A DNA stretch of 64,000 nt, taken from assembly GCF_900102525.1 (NCBI RefSeq), contig NZ_FNBZ01000004.1, positions 496,001 to 560,000 on the forward strand. The letters are read 5' to 3'. The DNA comes from Allobosea robiniae (GTDB lineage Bacteria > Pseudomonadota > Alphaproteobacteria > Rhizobiales > Beijerinckiaceae). The position numbers and the translations under genes were made by a program. Positions 33,264 through 42,646 of this stretch are shown piece by piece; within the stretch, counting starts at the first letter, position 1; each line of letters begins with the position of its first letter. The notes below the pieces were generated by a model, which was given only the letters and a program-made list of their open reading frames with translations, did no database searches and was not told the DNA's origin.

Positions 33264-35867
33264 TCAGGCCGCGTTGATCACGAGGCCGCGCAGCTTGTTC
33301 GCGTGGGGCCCGAGCGCCTTCTGCCAGCCTTCTGCCACTGCCTTGGCGGAGCCAGCGTCGCGCGCGACCAGCACGATATCGTCGACCGCCTCGGCAAAGC
33401 GCCCGATCAGCCCCGCGATCGGCAGGCTGCCGCCATCGACGATCATCGGCCCGAAACGATGCGCCGCCGCGAACGGCCCTGTCCGCAGCGAGCCCTGCCC
33501 TGCCGGCGGCGGGTTTCCGGCCAACGGCAGGAAGGTCAGGCCGGTGCCTTCGTCCTTGAGGATCGCGCGCGCCAGGGCCGCACGCCCGGCCAGCACGTCG
33601 CCGAGCCCAAGCGGCGCATCGGCGGCAAAAATCGGGGTCAGGCCATGAGCGCCGTCGCCGGCATCGACGAGCAGCGCCGGCAGACCGGACCCGGCCGCAT
33701 CCAGCGCGAGATTAAGGGCGAGCGTGGTCGCCCCCGCCTGCGGTTCGACGCCGAGAACAAGGACGCGGCGGCGCTGCTCGCCCCCCGCTGCGCCGGCCAG
33801 CGCGAGGCGAATGGCCGAGACGGCCTCGGCGAAGCTGCCTTGCGGCTTGTCGATGACATCGACCAGATGCGCCTGTCCCTGGAAGACCGAGCGCGCCTCC
33901 GCCACGCCACGCCGCCAGCGGCGGTTGCGCACGGATGGGATGGTGCCCAGCGTCGGCAGGGCAGCGGGCTGGGAGGCAGGTTCGGGAGCTGCCTCGAGCA
34001 CCCTCGCGGGAACGGAGCGGCGTATCGGCTCGGGAACCGGTTCGGCCGCCGGCGCGGGTTGGCGCGCGGCGTGCTCCGCCTGCCCGCCCTGAATCGCCAT
34101 GAGACGCCGCCAGCCCGCCGGCCCCAGCCCCGTGGAAGCCGCCGGCGACGGTGGCTCCGGCCGCATTGCCGCGGGCTGGGGCGAGGCAGCGGCTGGTGAG
34201 GCAGGCCTGGGTGCTGGCCGCGCGTCCTCGGCCGCTTCGGCGGCGACGGCGCGCGGGGCGCGACGCCAGAACGGCTTGCTTGGCGGCGGAGCGGAGGGAG
34301 GAACCGCGGGCGCGGGAGGCGCGGATATCGGCCGCTCCTCCGCAACCGCCTCCGCCGCGACGGGACGCGGCGCACGGCGCCAGAACGGCTTGCGGGGGCG
34401 GGTTTCTCGGCTGGCCGGAGGTCGCGGCACGGCGAACAGGGCGAGGCCCAGCGCCAGCATGGCGCCTGCGCCGCCGCCGCCGAAGGCGCCGAGCATGGCG
34501 AGCGTCCGCCGGCTCATGCCGCTCTTTTCGAGCGGCGGCATGGCCGGGCTGATGATGCGGGCATTGGTGGTATCGATGCCGCCGAGCTCACCGGTCTCGC
34601 GGGCACGCTTGAGGAAGGCGTCATAGATGGCGCGCGAGGATTCGACCTCGCGTTCGAGCTCGCGCAACTGCACGGAGGCGCGGCCGGCAGCGTATTGCCC
34701 GGCCGTGAGCTGGTCGACGCGGCGGGCGAGCTGGCGCTCGGCCTCGACCGCGCGGTCATATTCCGCCTTGGCGGCGCGCGCGATGCGGGAGAGTTCGTCG
34801 GCGATCTGGCGGCGGGCATCGCGCACCTGCGACTGCGACGCGGCCAGTGCCGGGTGACGTGCGCCGAGCGAGGAGACGAGATCCGCCTCGCGCGCCAGCG
34901 CCGCACCGAGCTGGGCACGCAGCGCGGTCATCGTGTTGGAGGCGACGGCTTCGGGAATCGCGCCGGCCTCGATGTTGGTGGCACGCGTCGCCGTGATCTG
35001 GTCGTATTTGGCCTTGGCCTCGGTCGCGCGGGTCCGGGCCGCGACGAGCTGCGTGTTGTTGAGCGACAACTGCTCCTCACTCAGCGAGCGGGTGCCGACG
35101 CCGACGATGTTGTTGGCTTCCTTGTATTTTTCCGCCTTTTCCTCGGCGATGCGCAGACGGTTGCGCAGTTCCTCCAGCCGCCCGGTCAGGGCCGTGGTCG
35201 CGCGCTGCGCCGCCTCGGACCGGACCGCGGCCTGATCGTCCAGATAGGCCTCGGCCAGCGCATTCGCGATCTTCGCCGCCTTGTCCGGGTCCTGTGCCGT
35301 CGCGGAGATGTCGATGACGAAGGTGCGCTCGCCGCGCCGGACGCCGACCGTGCGGTCCAGCGCCGCCAGCGCATAGAGCGTCGCTTTCGGCGACGGGCCG
35401 GTGTCGGCGCCCATCAGGCGGGAGAGGAAGCCGGCCGAGGCTCCGCCGAAATCGGGATCGCGGTCGAGGCCGAGACGCTCGACAACCCGCGACTTGATGC
35501 TGTCAGAGGCGATCACCCGCGCCTGGCTTTCGAGATAGCCGGTGATCGAGGTCGGGTCGCTGCCGACGGTGTTGGGCGAGACGTCGTTCTGGAGCACGCG
35601 CAGATCGCGCGGATCGATGAAGAGCTGCGCGGTCGAGACGTATTTCGGCGTCATCAGCAGCCCGGCGAGGATCGCCAGGACAAGACCGAGCACGGCCATC
35701 AGCAGGATCAGCCCGCGCCGCGCCCAGAGCGTCCCGATAATCCAGACGGGATCGGCGAGACGGGCAAGCTGGGCAGGCATGGCAGGAGCCGGCCGCTCGC
35801 GGCGGTCTTGCCCGTGGCGATCCTGCCTGTCCTGTGCTTCGCTCGCTGCCGGCTCGGTTGTGAACAT
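33264..35867 (-). CDS. Wzc/GumC-like exopolysaccharide chain-length protein with degenerate kinase domain
   Basis: An 867-residue inner-membrane protein. The first Wzz domain has a membrane segment (GLILLMAVLGLVLAILAGLLM), a long periplasmic coiled-coil region (about 180-420) and a second segment (LAMLGAFGGGGAGAMLALGL). A Pro/Ala-rich linker (about 470-650) carries a repeated FWRRAPR motif. The C-terminal P-loop-like domain reads PQAGATTLALNLA, lacking the Walker A lysine, and there is no tyrosine-rich tail. It probably controls polymer length without kinase activity. Start 35867 (ATG) is preferred over GTG 35882. Confidence 0.85.
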   Translation of the reverse strand: MFTTEPAASEAQDRQDRHGQDRRERPAPAMPAQLARLADPVWIIGTLWARRGLILLMAVLGLVLAILAGLLMTPKYVSTAQLFIDPRDLRVLQNDVSPNTVGSDPTSITGYLESQARVIASDSIKSRVVERLGLDRDPDFGGASAGFLSRLMGADTGPSPKATLYALAALDRTVGVRRGERTFVIDISATAQDPDKAAKIANALAEAYLDDQAAVRSEAAQRATTALTGRLEELRNRLRIAEEKAEKYKEANNIVGVGTRSLSEEQLSLNNTQLVAARTRATEAKAKYDQITATRATNIEAGAIPEAVASNTMTALRAQLGAALAREADLVSSLGARHPALAASQSQVRDARRQIADELSRIARAAKAEYDRAVEAERQLARRVDQLTAGQYAAGRASVQLRELEREVESSRAIYDAFLKRARETGELGGIDTTNARIISPAMPPLEKSGMSRRTLAMLGAFGGGGAGAMLALGLALFAVPRPPASRETRPRKPFWRRAPRPVAAEAVAEERPISAPPAPAVPPSAPPPSKPFWRRAPRAVAAEAAEDARPAPRPASPAAASPQPAAMRPEPPSPAASTGLGPAGWRRLMAIQGGQAEHAARQPAPAAEPVPEPIRRSVPARVLEAAPEPASQPAALPTLGTIPSVRNRRWRRGVAEARSVFQGQAHLVDVIDKPQGSFAEAVSAIRLALAGAAGGEQRRRVLVLGVEPQAGATTLALNLALDAAGSGLPALLVDAGDGAHGLTPIFAADAPLGLGDVLAGRAALARAILKDEGTGLTFLPLAGNPPPAGQGSLRTGPFAAAHRFGPMIVDGGSLPIAGLIGRFAEAVDDIVLVARDAGSAKAVAEGWQKALGPHANKLRGLVINAA

Positions 35868-35891
35868 GACGCTACGCTTCACTGTCCCGCA

Positions 35892-36992
35892 TCACACTGT
35901 GCCACGCCGGTAGCGTTCGAGCACGGCCATCATCGGCTTTTGCCGGTAATCGGCATCAAGCGGCAGGGGCCGGGCGCGGGCGCTGTCCTTGCGCGGGAAA
36001 GTTTCGTGAACCCATGAATAGCGGTCGGTCAGCCCCCAGGTGACGATCGCCTTCGGCCGCTTGGCCGAGACGACAGCGTCGAGGAAGGTCGAGACCAGGG
36101 CGGCGGCGGTCTTGTCGCGCTTCGCCGCGTCGGCCGGCAGCTTCCAGTCGATGACGTCGAGCTCGGTGATCTCGACATCGAGGCCGAGTTCGTCGAGATC
36201 GCGCATGAAGCGCTGCAGGCCGTCCACGTCGATGCCCTTGTCGGCATAGAGATGCGCCTGCATGCCGACGCCATGCACCGGGATGCCCTTGTCCTTCAGG
36301 CGACGGCAGATATCGAGCGCGACCTTGCGGCGCGCGGCGGCGCCGGGAACCGGCTCCTCGAAATGAAAATCGTTGAGGACGAGCCGGGCTTTCGGGTCGA
36401 CCCGCGCCGCGGTGCGGAAGGCGATGTCGACATGCTCCGGCCCGAGCAGGCGCTGCCAGATCGTGTCGCGCCAGGGGCCGCCCTCGGTGGGATCGTATTT
36501 GATGACCTCGTTGACCACGTCCCAGGTGGCGATCCGCCCCTTGTAGCGATCGACCACGATCTCGATGTGGTTGACGAGCTCGCGCTCGGCCTCGGCCCGC
36601 GTCGTCATCTCCCTGGCCCAGTTGGGCAGCGCCTCGCCCCAGAGCAGGGTGTGGCCGCGCAGCACCTTCCTGTTCGCCTCGGCGAAGGCGACGAGTTCGT
36701 CGGCACCGGAGAAATCGAAGCGCGGCCGGTCGTGCCGCAGCGCCTCCCATTTCAGGTCGTTCATCGGCACGATGACGTCGCAATAGCGCTTCAGCGCCTC
36801 GCGATAGCGCGCGTCCTTGCGGAAGGTGTCGATCTCCGCCGCAGAACCGAACGGGATCGGCCTGGCCGCCGCAAGCGCGGAATCCGTTCCTGCCAGGCTG
36901 CCCGCGATCAGGCCGGCCGCGGCTCCGCGCAGCAGGTCGCGGCGCGTCGGCGGCGCCTCATTCCGGTCCGTTTCGGGTTGCTGCTCAGTCAA
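35892..36992 (-). CDS. Glycoside hydrolase family 10 (endo-1,4-beta-xylanase-like), Tat-exported
   Basis: A 366-residue secreted enzyme. It begins at TTG with GGAAG upstream and has a Tat signal (TRRDLLRGAAAGLIAGSLAG). The GH10 barrel shows the acid/base glutamate in WDVVNE and the nucleophile in EITELDV, with RGHTLLWGEALPNW and VTWGLTDRYSWV as substrate-site blocks. All catalytic residues are present. It lies 24 bases before the GumC-like gene on the same strand, so it probably trims or releases the polysaccharide made by this cluster rather than serving in plant-xylan use. Confidence 0.88.
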   Translation of the reverse strand: MTEQQPETDRNEAPPTRRDLLRGAAAGLIAGSLAGTDSALAAARPIPFGSAAEIDTFRKDARYREALKRYCDVIVPMNDLKWEALRHDRPRFDFSGADELVAFAEANRKVLRGHTLLWGEALPNWAREMTTRAEAERELVNHIEIVVDRYKGRIATWDVVNEVIKYDPTEGGPWRDTIWQRLLGPEHVDIAFRTAARVDPKARLVLNDFHFEEPVPGAAARRKVALDICRRLKDKGIPVHGVGMQAHLYADKGIDVDGLQRFMRDLDELGLDVEITELDVIDWKLPADAAKRDKTAAALVSTFLDAVVSAKRPKAIVTWGLTDRYSWVHETFPRKDSARARPLPLDADYRQKPMMAVLERYRRGTV

Positions 36993-37103
36993 TCGGGACG
37001 CTTCCGTATCGTTTAGGGTCGTTCAACGCCTCTGGGCTAAGAGGGATTCGTCACATCGCAACGCTTGAGGCACGCGCCGGGCCAGCCGCCGCGGAAACGG
37101 GTC

Positions 37104-38342
37104 ATGCTGCCGGATCGCGCCACCATCTTCGCCTACCTCACCATCCTGAGCGGCTCCGCCGGCCGGCTCGTGATCTCCCTTGTCTACTTCCTCATCGTTG
37201 CGAATACGTTGACCCTCGGCGAATTCGGTCTGTTCGCCACGGCGTCCTCGACCGGGCTCATCCTGTCGCGGCTCTTGGCCTTCGGCTTCATCTCGCCGCT
37301 CTACCGGGTCGCCACCGTCAAGCCGCGCCTGCTCGGTGCCTATCTGTCCGGCTTCGCGGGCCTGTCCGCATTCTCGCTGCCGCTGATCACGCTGGTCGCC
37401 GGCGCCGCCTATCTGCTGCTCTTCGCGGAGCGCCTCGCACTCCTGCCCTTCGCGGCGATCATCGTCGCGGAGGTATTGGGCTGGCGCCTCGTCGAGGTCG
37501 TCGCCATCGTCAATAACGGGCTTAGGCGCTTCCGGCAGGCGGCCCTGCTCGTGATCATCGGGTCGGGCTTGCGCACGATCGCGGCGCTGCTCTTCGCCGG
37601 TTTCGGCCATGCCAGCCTCGAGATCTGGGCCTTCGCCTATTGCGGGGCGACGATGGCGAGCGCGGCTGTTGCGCTCCTCGCCTTCCTGCCGAAGGCACGC
37701 TGGCGCTTCGTGCGCAGCCTCTATCCGCGCCGCATGGCGGACGCCGTCTTCGCCGGCGCGGCCGATATCGTGTTCTACGTCCAGTCAGAACTCGACAAGC
37801 TCCTGGTGCTCGGCCTCGCCGGGGAGCGCACCGCCGGGCTCTATGCCATTGCGCTCCGGGTGATCGACCTCACCGCCATGCCGGTGCGCAGCTTCAACCA
37901 GATGCTGGTGCAGAAGATCATGCAGGAGCGCGGCGTCGGCGGCTTCAGGCGGCTTGCGGCTTACGAAGCGGGAATCGCGCTCGTCTCGGTCGCCGGGCTC
38001 GTTGCCGTCATCATCGCACTCAAGCCCTTCCCGCATTTGCTCGGCCGCAACGTCTCGGAAGCCGCCTATCTGTTCGCGCCGATGCTGCTGGTCCCCGCCT
38101 TCCGCAATCTCGTCGAGTACCACGCCGAGCTGCTCTACGCCCGCGAGCGCACCGGCTCGCGCATCGCGCTGCTGTGCCTGCTCACCGCGATCAAGGCCGG
38201 GCTGATCTCGGTGGTGATGACGCGGTTCCCGGAGGCCGGAAGCTGGGCCGCCTCGATGAACCTCGTCTTCGGCGTGGTCTATCTCGCCTCGGCTGGCTTC
38301 ACCTACACGCTGCTGGCGCAGGGTCGCAGGCCGCTACGCTGA
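37104..38342 (+). CDS. Polysaccharide flippase-like (Wzx/MATE fold) membrane protein
   Basis: A 412-residue integral membrane protein with about twelve hydrophobic segments, started at the ATG at 37104 rather than the TTG at 37065. The N-terminal FAYLTILSGSAGRLVISLVY and LGEFGLFATASSTGLILSRLL are typical of polysaccharide-biosynthesis flippases. It would move lipid-linked repeat units across the inner membrane. It is flanked by glycosyltransferases on the opposite strand, and overlaps the end of the next gene by 9 bases tail to tail. Confidence 0.8.
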   Translation: MLPDRATIFAYLTILSGSAGRLVISLVYFLIVANTLTLGEFGLFATASSTGLILSRLLAFGFISPLYRVATVKPRLLGAYLSGFAGLSAFSLPLITLVAGAAYLLLFAERLALLPFAAIIVAEVLGWRLVEVVAIVNNGLRRFRQAALLVIIGSGLRTIAALLFAGFGHASLEIWAFAYCGATMASAAVALLAFLPKARWRFVRSLYPRRMADAVFAGAADIVFYVQSELDKLLVLGLAGERTAGLYAIALRVIDLTAMPVRSFNQMLVQKIMQERGVGGFRRLAAYEAGIALVSVAGLVAVIIALKPFPHLLGRNVSEAAYLFAPMLLVPAFRNLVEYHAELLYARERTGSRIALLCLLTAIKAGLISVVMTRFPEAGSWAASMNLVFGVVYLASAGFTYTLLAQGRRPLR

Positions 38343-39275
38343 GGCCTGCCGCTCGAACAGGGCGCGGATACGGTCGAGCGGCTCGCCGATGAAGGACTGG
38401 ATGCCGATGGCGACCTGCCAGGGTTCCAGAACCTCCTCGAAGGAGGCGAGCCGATCCATCCCGGCGACATCCTCGCTGAACCAGTAGACCTTGCAGAGCT
38501 CGCGCGCGTCCGGCCAGTGGCCGGCGGCCTCGAGCCCGAGCACGCGTTCGACGAAATAGCCGTAGATCACATATTCCGAGAACTGCCGCTCGCGAGCGAT
38601 GGCGGAGACCCAGTCGCGCCCGCTGACGCTCTCGACATGGTCGAGCAGGGCCAGCACATGGTCGCGGCGCCAGCTCACCAGATTGTTGATGTAGTCCGGG
38701 CTCGGGAACGAGGGCGCATCGAGCCCGAGCAGAGCGCTGGCATGATTACACCAGGGGATGTGGCGCGCCATGTCGGCGGTGATCGCATCCGGCTTGCGAT
38801 AGAGCCGGATCGCGCCGTCATCCGACAAGCTGGTCAGGTCGAAGGGCCGCACGAACAGCATGTCGGAATCGGCAAAGAGGATGACGTCCTCGGCGCAGGT
38901 TTTTGCGACCGCGAATTTCCTGAGCTGCTGGGCATGCCAGCCGCGCAGCGGCGGGATGCCGCGCGCCAGCGCCTGAAACCCGGTCCAGAGCCGGCGCGTG
39001 CCGAAGCTCAGCGGATCGGGCCGCGATTGCAGCCAGCCCGGCAATAATTGCGATTCCGGCAGGATGCGACGGCGCGGCCCTTCGAGATCCCGAAACAGCG
39101 GGACGTCGCGGTCCTCGATCAGAAGATAATGGACCGCATGGCCGGTGACGAAGCGATCGATGCTGGCGCAGAGCAGCCGGCAACGCTCGATATCGCCCCT
39201 GTAGCTCGGCGTCGCCAGGGCAAAAGTTTCATTCAATTGGTTGGACTCACCCGCTCCGTCGGCCCCCCACGGCAT
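38334..39275 (-). CDS. DUF6492-type glycosyltransferase-like protein
   Basis: A 313-residue cytosolic protein. FALATPSYRGDIERCRLL at the start, LFADSDMLFVRPFDL with a DSD metal-binding motif at about 140, and WCNHASALLG and QFSEYVIYGYFVERV further on resemble GT-A enzymes grouped as DUF6492. Its annotated start overlaps the end of the upstream GT26 gene by 29 bases; a TTG 13 codons in would shorten this. Role in the exopolysaccharide pathway is inferred from neighbours. Confidence 0.72.
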   Translation of the reverse strand: MPWGADGAGESNQLNETFALATPSYRGDIERCRLLCASIDRFVTGHAVHYLLIEDRDVPLFRDLEGPRRRILPESQLLPGWLQSRPDPLSFGTRRLWTGFQALARGIPPLRGWHAQQLRKFAVAKTCAEDVILFADSDMLFVRPFDLTSLSDDGAIRLYRKPDAITADMARHIPWCNHASALLGLDAPSFPSPDYINNLVSWRRDHVLALLDHVESVSGRDWVSAIARERQFSEYVIYGYFVERVLGLEAAGHWPDARELCKVYWFSEDVAGMDRLASFEEVLEPWQVAIGIQSFIGEPLDRIRALFERQASA

Positions 39276-40053
39276 ATTGCCGGGCCATGCGCAGGAGGAA
39301 AGCGGGATTTCCGAGAACGTAGCGGCGCCAGAGCCGGCGCGGCTCGAGCCAGAGCCGGTAGATCCATTCGAGCCTGATCCGGCGCATCAGCTCGGGCGCA
39401 CGTGGCACCTCGTCGGCGAAGAAGTCGAACAGCGCCCCGACGGCGGCCGCGACCGAGCCATGCTGCGGCCCGAGCTTGTCAGCGATGAAGCGCTCCTGCA
39501 GCGGATTGCCCATGGCCACCAGCAGCAGGTCCGGACGCTCGACCTTCAGCTTGCCGAGAAGCACGATTTCCTCGTCGGCGGTGAAATAGCCGTGCGAGAC
39601 GACGCTGAAGCGATGTGCCGGATAGCGCTGCGCCAGATTGGCGACCGCGCGGTCGGCGACGCCCGGCCGGCCGCCGAGCAGGGCGACCCGCATCGGCCGC
39701 TCGGAGCGGGCGAAGAGCGTGGGGAAGAAATCCGTGCCGTTGAGATTGGCCGGGAAGGCCTTGCCGTAGAGCATCCAGCTGCCGAGATCGACGCCGATAC
39801 CGTCTGCCAGCACGAGGAAGGTCGAGAGGCTGCGCTGCAGAGCGGCATTGTCGGCCGCGACATTCACCAGATTGGCGTTGCAGAAGGCGAGCTTCATGTG
39901 GCCGCCCGTCAGCACCGCGTCGGTGACCTCGGCGATCGCCGCCTCACGCTCCATCACGGCGATGCCGATCCCGCCGATATCGCGCTTGGCATAGCCCGGC
40001 CGCTTCCGGCTTCCGGCTTCGCGAGCGATCGTGATGGAGGCGGTTGCGGACAC
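39247..40053 (-). CDS. WecG/TagA/CpsF (GT26) glycosyltransferase, GumM-like
   Basis: A 268-residue enzyme. Diagnostic blocks: LAFCNANLVNVAADN, LVLADGIGVDLGSWML with the catalytic-region aspartate, RVALLGGRPGVADRAV, and PDLLLVAMGNPLQERFI. The family transfers mannosaminuronic acid, N-acetylmannosamine or glucuronic/glucose residues onto lipid-linked acceptors; the specific sugar is unknown. Its C-terminus overlaps the next glycosyltransferase start, so the two are coupled. Together they are the GT half of the polysaccharide cluster. Confidence 0.9.
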   Translation of the reverse strand: MSATASITIAREAGSRKRPGYAKRDIGGIGIAVMEREAAIAEVTDAVLTGGHMKLAFCNANLVNVAADNAALQRSLSTFLVLADGIGVDLGSWMLYGKAFPANLNGTDFFPTLFARSERPMRVALLGGRPGVADRAVANLAQRYPAHRFSVVSHGYFTADEEIVLLGKLKVERPDLLLVAMGNPLQERFIADKLGPQHGSVAAAVGALFDFFADEVPRAPELMRRIRLEWIYRLWLEPRRLWRRYVLGNPAFLLRMARQYAVGGRRSG

Positions 40054-40465
40054 GGTGCTCTCGATCAGGGGCGCGGCCGCCCATTGCGAACATCACGATG
40101 TCTTGGCCGTTCCGGGCCTCGGGTCAAGGCAAAGCCGGCTGAAAGGTGAACGGCTTCTTCCCGCGATCCGCGAAGGCGCGTTAATGGCAATCCTCTTGCA
40201 GCAACAAGGCCTTGTACCGAACCGGAACGATAACCGAGGCCACGCCGCCGCACCCCTCCGGGTGCCGTGCCGCCCCGAAACAGAGCCCGGCCCGGCTGCC
40301 CCGATCCGGCACGCGGCGAAGACCCTCGGCTCTAATCTTTTTTGCGATCATCCTTAACGAAATGCATGGCGGCCCTGCGCATTTCACCGAAGCGGCGATG
40401 CCCTCTGGCTGGTGCCAATCCGGCCGGCTAGGGTGATTCGCATAAGACGTTCGGGAGGGCTGGGC
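40054..40465. other. Divergent intergenic region GT26 / SDR
   Basis: About 410 bases with no supported gene. A perfect 12-base palindrome ACAAGGCCTTGT lies at 40204-40215 and an AT-richer stretch (TCTAATCTTTTTTGCG) near 40330-40345 could belong to the promoter of the SDR gene. No known operator was recognised. Confidence 0.4.
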
Positions 40466-41212
40466 ATGAACCAAATCGATTTAAAGAAGCGCGTCGCCAT
40501 CGTGACCGGCGGGGCGCAGGGCATCGGCCGCGCCGTCGCCGAACGTTTTGCCCAGAGCGGCGCGACCGTCGCGATCTGGGATGTGGATGCCGCGCTCGCA
40601 GCCAAGGCCGCCAGCGAGATCGGCCATGGCGCCATCGGCGTCGGCGTGGACGTGACCGATGCGGCTGCCGTCCAGAAGGCGAGCGATGCGCTGGAGGCCC
40701 AGCATGGCAGCATCGACATCCTCGTCACCAGCGCCGGCATCGCCGGACCCAACCACAAGACCTGGGAATATCCGCTGGAAGACTGGGCCAAGGTCATGAA
40801 GCTCAATGTCGACGGCACGCTGCATTGCTGCCGCTCGGTGATCCCCGGCATGGTCAAGCGCAATTACGGGCGCATCGTCCTGGTCGCCTCGATCGCGGGC
40901 AAGGAGGGCAATCCCAATGCCTCCGCCTATTCGGCCTCGAAGGCGGCGGTGATCGCGCTGACGAAGTCGCTCGGCAAGGAGCTCGCCGACAAGGACATCG
41001 CCGTGAACTGCATCACGCCGGCGGCAGCGCGCACCCGCATCTTCGACCAGATGAGCGAGGAGCATATCGGCTATATGCTGGCGAAGATTCCGCGCGGACG
41101 CTTCCTGCTGCCGGACGAGGTGGCCTCCATGGTCGCCTTCCTGGCCTCGGCCGAGAACAGCTTCACCACGGCCGGCGTGTTCGACCTTTCGGGCGGCCGC
41201 GCGACGTACTGA
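40466..41212 (+). CDS. SDR-family oxidoreductase
   Basis: A 248-residue classical short-chain dehydrogenase, started at ATG 40466 with GGGAGGG upstream. Cofactor motif TGGAQGIG, NNAG-equivalent TSAGIAG, catalytic serine in LVASIAG and YSASK, and a C-terminal FDLSGGRATY. Family members with this ending act on sugars such as L-fuconate or 3-oxoacyl substrates; the substrate is not fixed by sequence. The next gene, an amidohydrolase, follows after 93 bases, and a shared transcript is possible. Confidence 0.88.
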   Translation: MNQIDLKKRVAIVTGGAQGIGRAVAERFAQSGATVAIWDVDAALAAKAASEIGHGAIGVGVDVTDAAAVQKASDALEAQHGSIDILVTSAGIAGPNHKTWEYPLEDWAKVMKLNVDGTLHCCRSVIPGMVKRNYGRIVLVASIAGKEGNPNASAYSASKAAVIALTKSLGKELADKDIAVNCITPAAARTRIFDQMSEEHIGYMLAKIPRGRFLLPDEVASMVAFLASAENSFTTAGVFDLSGGRATY

Positions 41213-41305
41213 CGGGACGAGCGGGGGCGGATCATGCCGCCGGAGAGAAGCTGCTTGGCGAAATTGCCGGTCGCGGTTTTCGAAACCCTGATCTAGCTTG
41301 GCGGC

Positions 41306-42565
41306 ATGACGCAGACGCTCCCCTCCGCCGCCGTCCTCGGCGCCCGCGCCTTCGCGGCGCTGGCCGGTCTCAACCGCTTCAGCGACGAGCCCGGCAAGTT
41401 GACGCGGCTCTACCTCTCGCCTGCGCACAAGCAGGCGGCGGAGTGGGTCAAGGGCGCGATGGAGGTGGCGGGTCTCAGCGCCTTCATCGATGCCGCGGGC
41501 TCGGTGCAGGGACGGCGCGAAGGCACCGTGCCGGGCGCGCCTGCCGTGCTGATCGGCTCGCATATCGACACGGTCAAGGATGGCGGACGTTTCGACGGCA
41601 ATCTCGGCGTCGTCGCCGGCATCCTCGCTGCGCAGGCTTTGCGCGACGCCGGGATCAGCCTGCCCTTCCCGCTCGAGGTGGTCGGCTTCGGCGACGAGGA
41701 GAATGTCAGGTTTCCGACGCATCTCTCGACCTCGGAAGCGCTGGCGGGTGCCTATAATCCGGCCTGGCTGGAAGCGCGCGACAGCGAAGGGGTCAAGCTT
41801 GGCGATGCGCTCGTCGCCTTCGGCGGCAATCCGGCAGGGATCGCAGCGCTCGCGCGCAAGCCCGGCTCGATCCAGGCCTATCTCGAAGTCCATATCGAGC
41901 AGGGGCCGGTGCTGGAGGCGGAGAACGAGCCGGTCGGCATCGTCACCGCCATCAATGCCCAGAGCCGGGCACAGGTGCGCGTCACCGGCGTGGCGGGCCA
42001 TGCCGGCACCGTGCCGATGGCGCTGCGCAAGGATGCGCTGACCGCCGCCGCCGAGATGGCGCTGGCACTCGAGCAGATCGCGGCTGCGCACGAGCTCGCT
42101 GTCGGCACCGTCGGCGTGTTCAGGCCTGACCCCGGCGCGACCAATGTCGTTCCCGGCTCGGCAGAGTTCACCATCGATTTTCGCGCCCCGAAGGATGCGA
42201 CCCTTGCGGCGATGGATGCGGAGATCCGCAAACGTTTCGGCGAGATCGCACAGCGGCGCGGTGTCGGGCTGGAGATCATCCCCTATGCCAGGGCTGCGGC
42301 CGTGCCGATGGAGCCGAGGCTGCAGGATGCGCTCGCCGCCGGCATCGCCCGGTGCGGCAGCAACCTCGCCGGCCGGCGGCTGCCGTCCGGCGCTGGGCAT
42401 GACGCGATGGCGATCGCGGCGGTCGCGCCCGTCGCCATGCTCTTCGTGCGCAATGAAAAGGGCATCAGCCATTCGCCCCTGGAGAACATGACCGAGGCCG
42501 ATGCCGGCATCGCCATCCGTGTCCTCATCGAAACGATTCTGGAGCTGGCCGAACAGGCGAAGTAG
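41306..42565 (+). CDS. Allantoate amidohydrolase / N-carbamoyl-amino-acid hydrolase family
   Basis: A 419-residue M20-family zinc (or manganese) enzyme. Metal-site motifs GSHIDTVKDGGRFDGNLGV and FGDEENVRF; then EVHIEQGPVLEAE, GVAGHAGTVPM in the dimerisation domain, and the late SGAGHDAMAIA and GISHSPLE. Members hydrolyse allantoate, N-carbamoyl-L-amino acids or beta-ureidopropionate. No other purine or hydantoin gene is near, so the substrate is open. Confidence 0.9.
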   Translation: MTQTLPSAAVLGARAFAALAGLNRFSDEPGKLTRLYLSPAHKQAAEWVKGAMEVAGLSAFIDAAGSVQGRREGTVPGAPAVLIGSHIDTVKDGGRFDGNLGVVAGILAAQALRDAGISLPFPLEVVGFGDEENVRFPTHLSTSEALAGAYNPAWLEARDSEGVKLGDALVAFGGNPAGIAALARKPGSIQAYLEVHIEQGPVLEAENEPVGIVTAINAQSRAQVRVTGVAGHAGTVPMALRKDALTAAAEMALALEQIAAAHELAVGTVGVFRPDPGATNVVPGSAEFTIDFRAPKDATLAAMDAEIRKRFGEIAQRRGVGLEIIPYARAAAVPMEPRLQDALAAGIARCGSNLAGRRLPSGAGHDAMAIAAVAPVAMLFVRNEKGISHSPLENMTEADAGIAIRVLIETILELAEQAK

Positions 42566-42646
42566 AACAATTCCAGCCGCGACACCGCGCACCATTCCGA
42601 AGGCCGTCCGAAAGGCCTAGGAAAAGCGCGCCGCAGGAGGCTGGCC

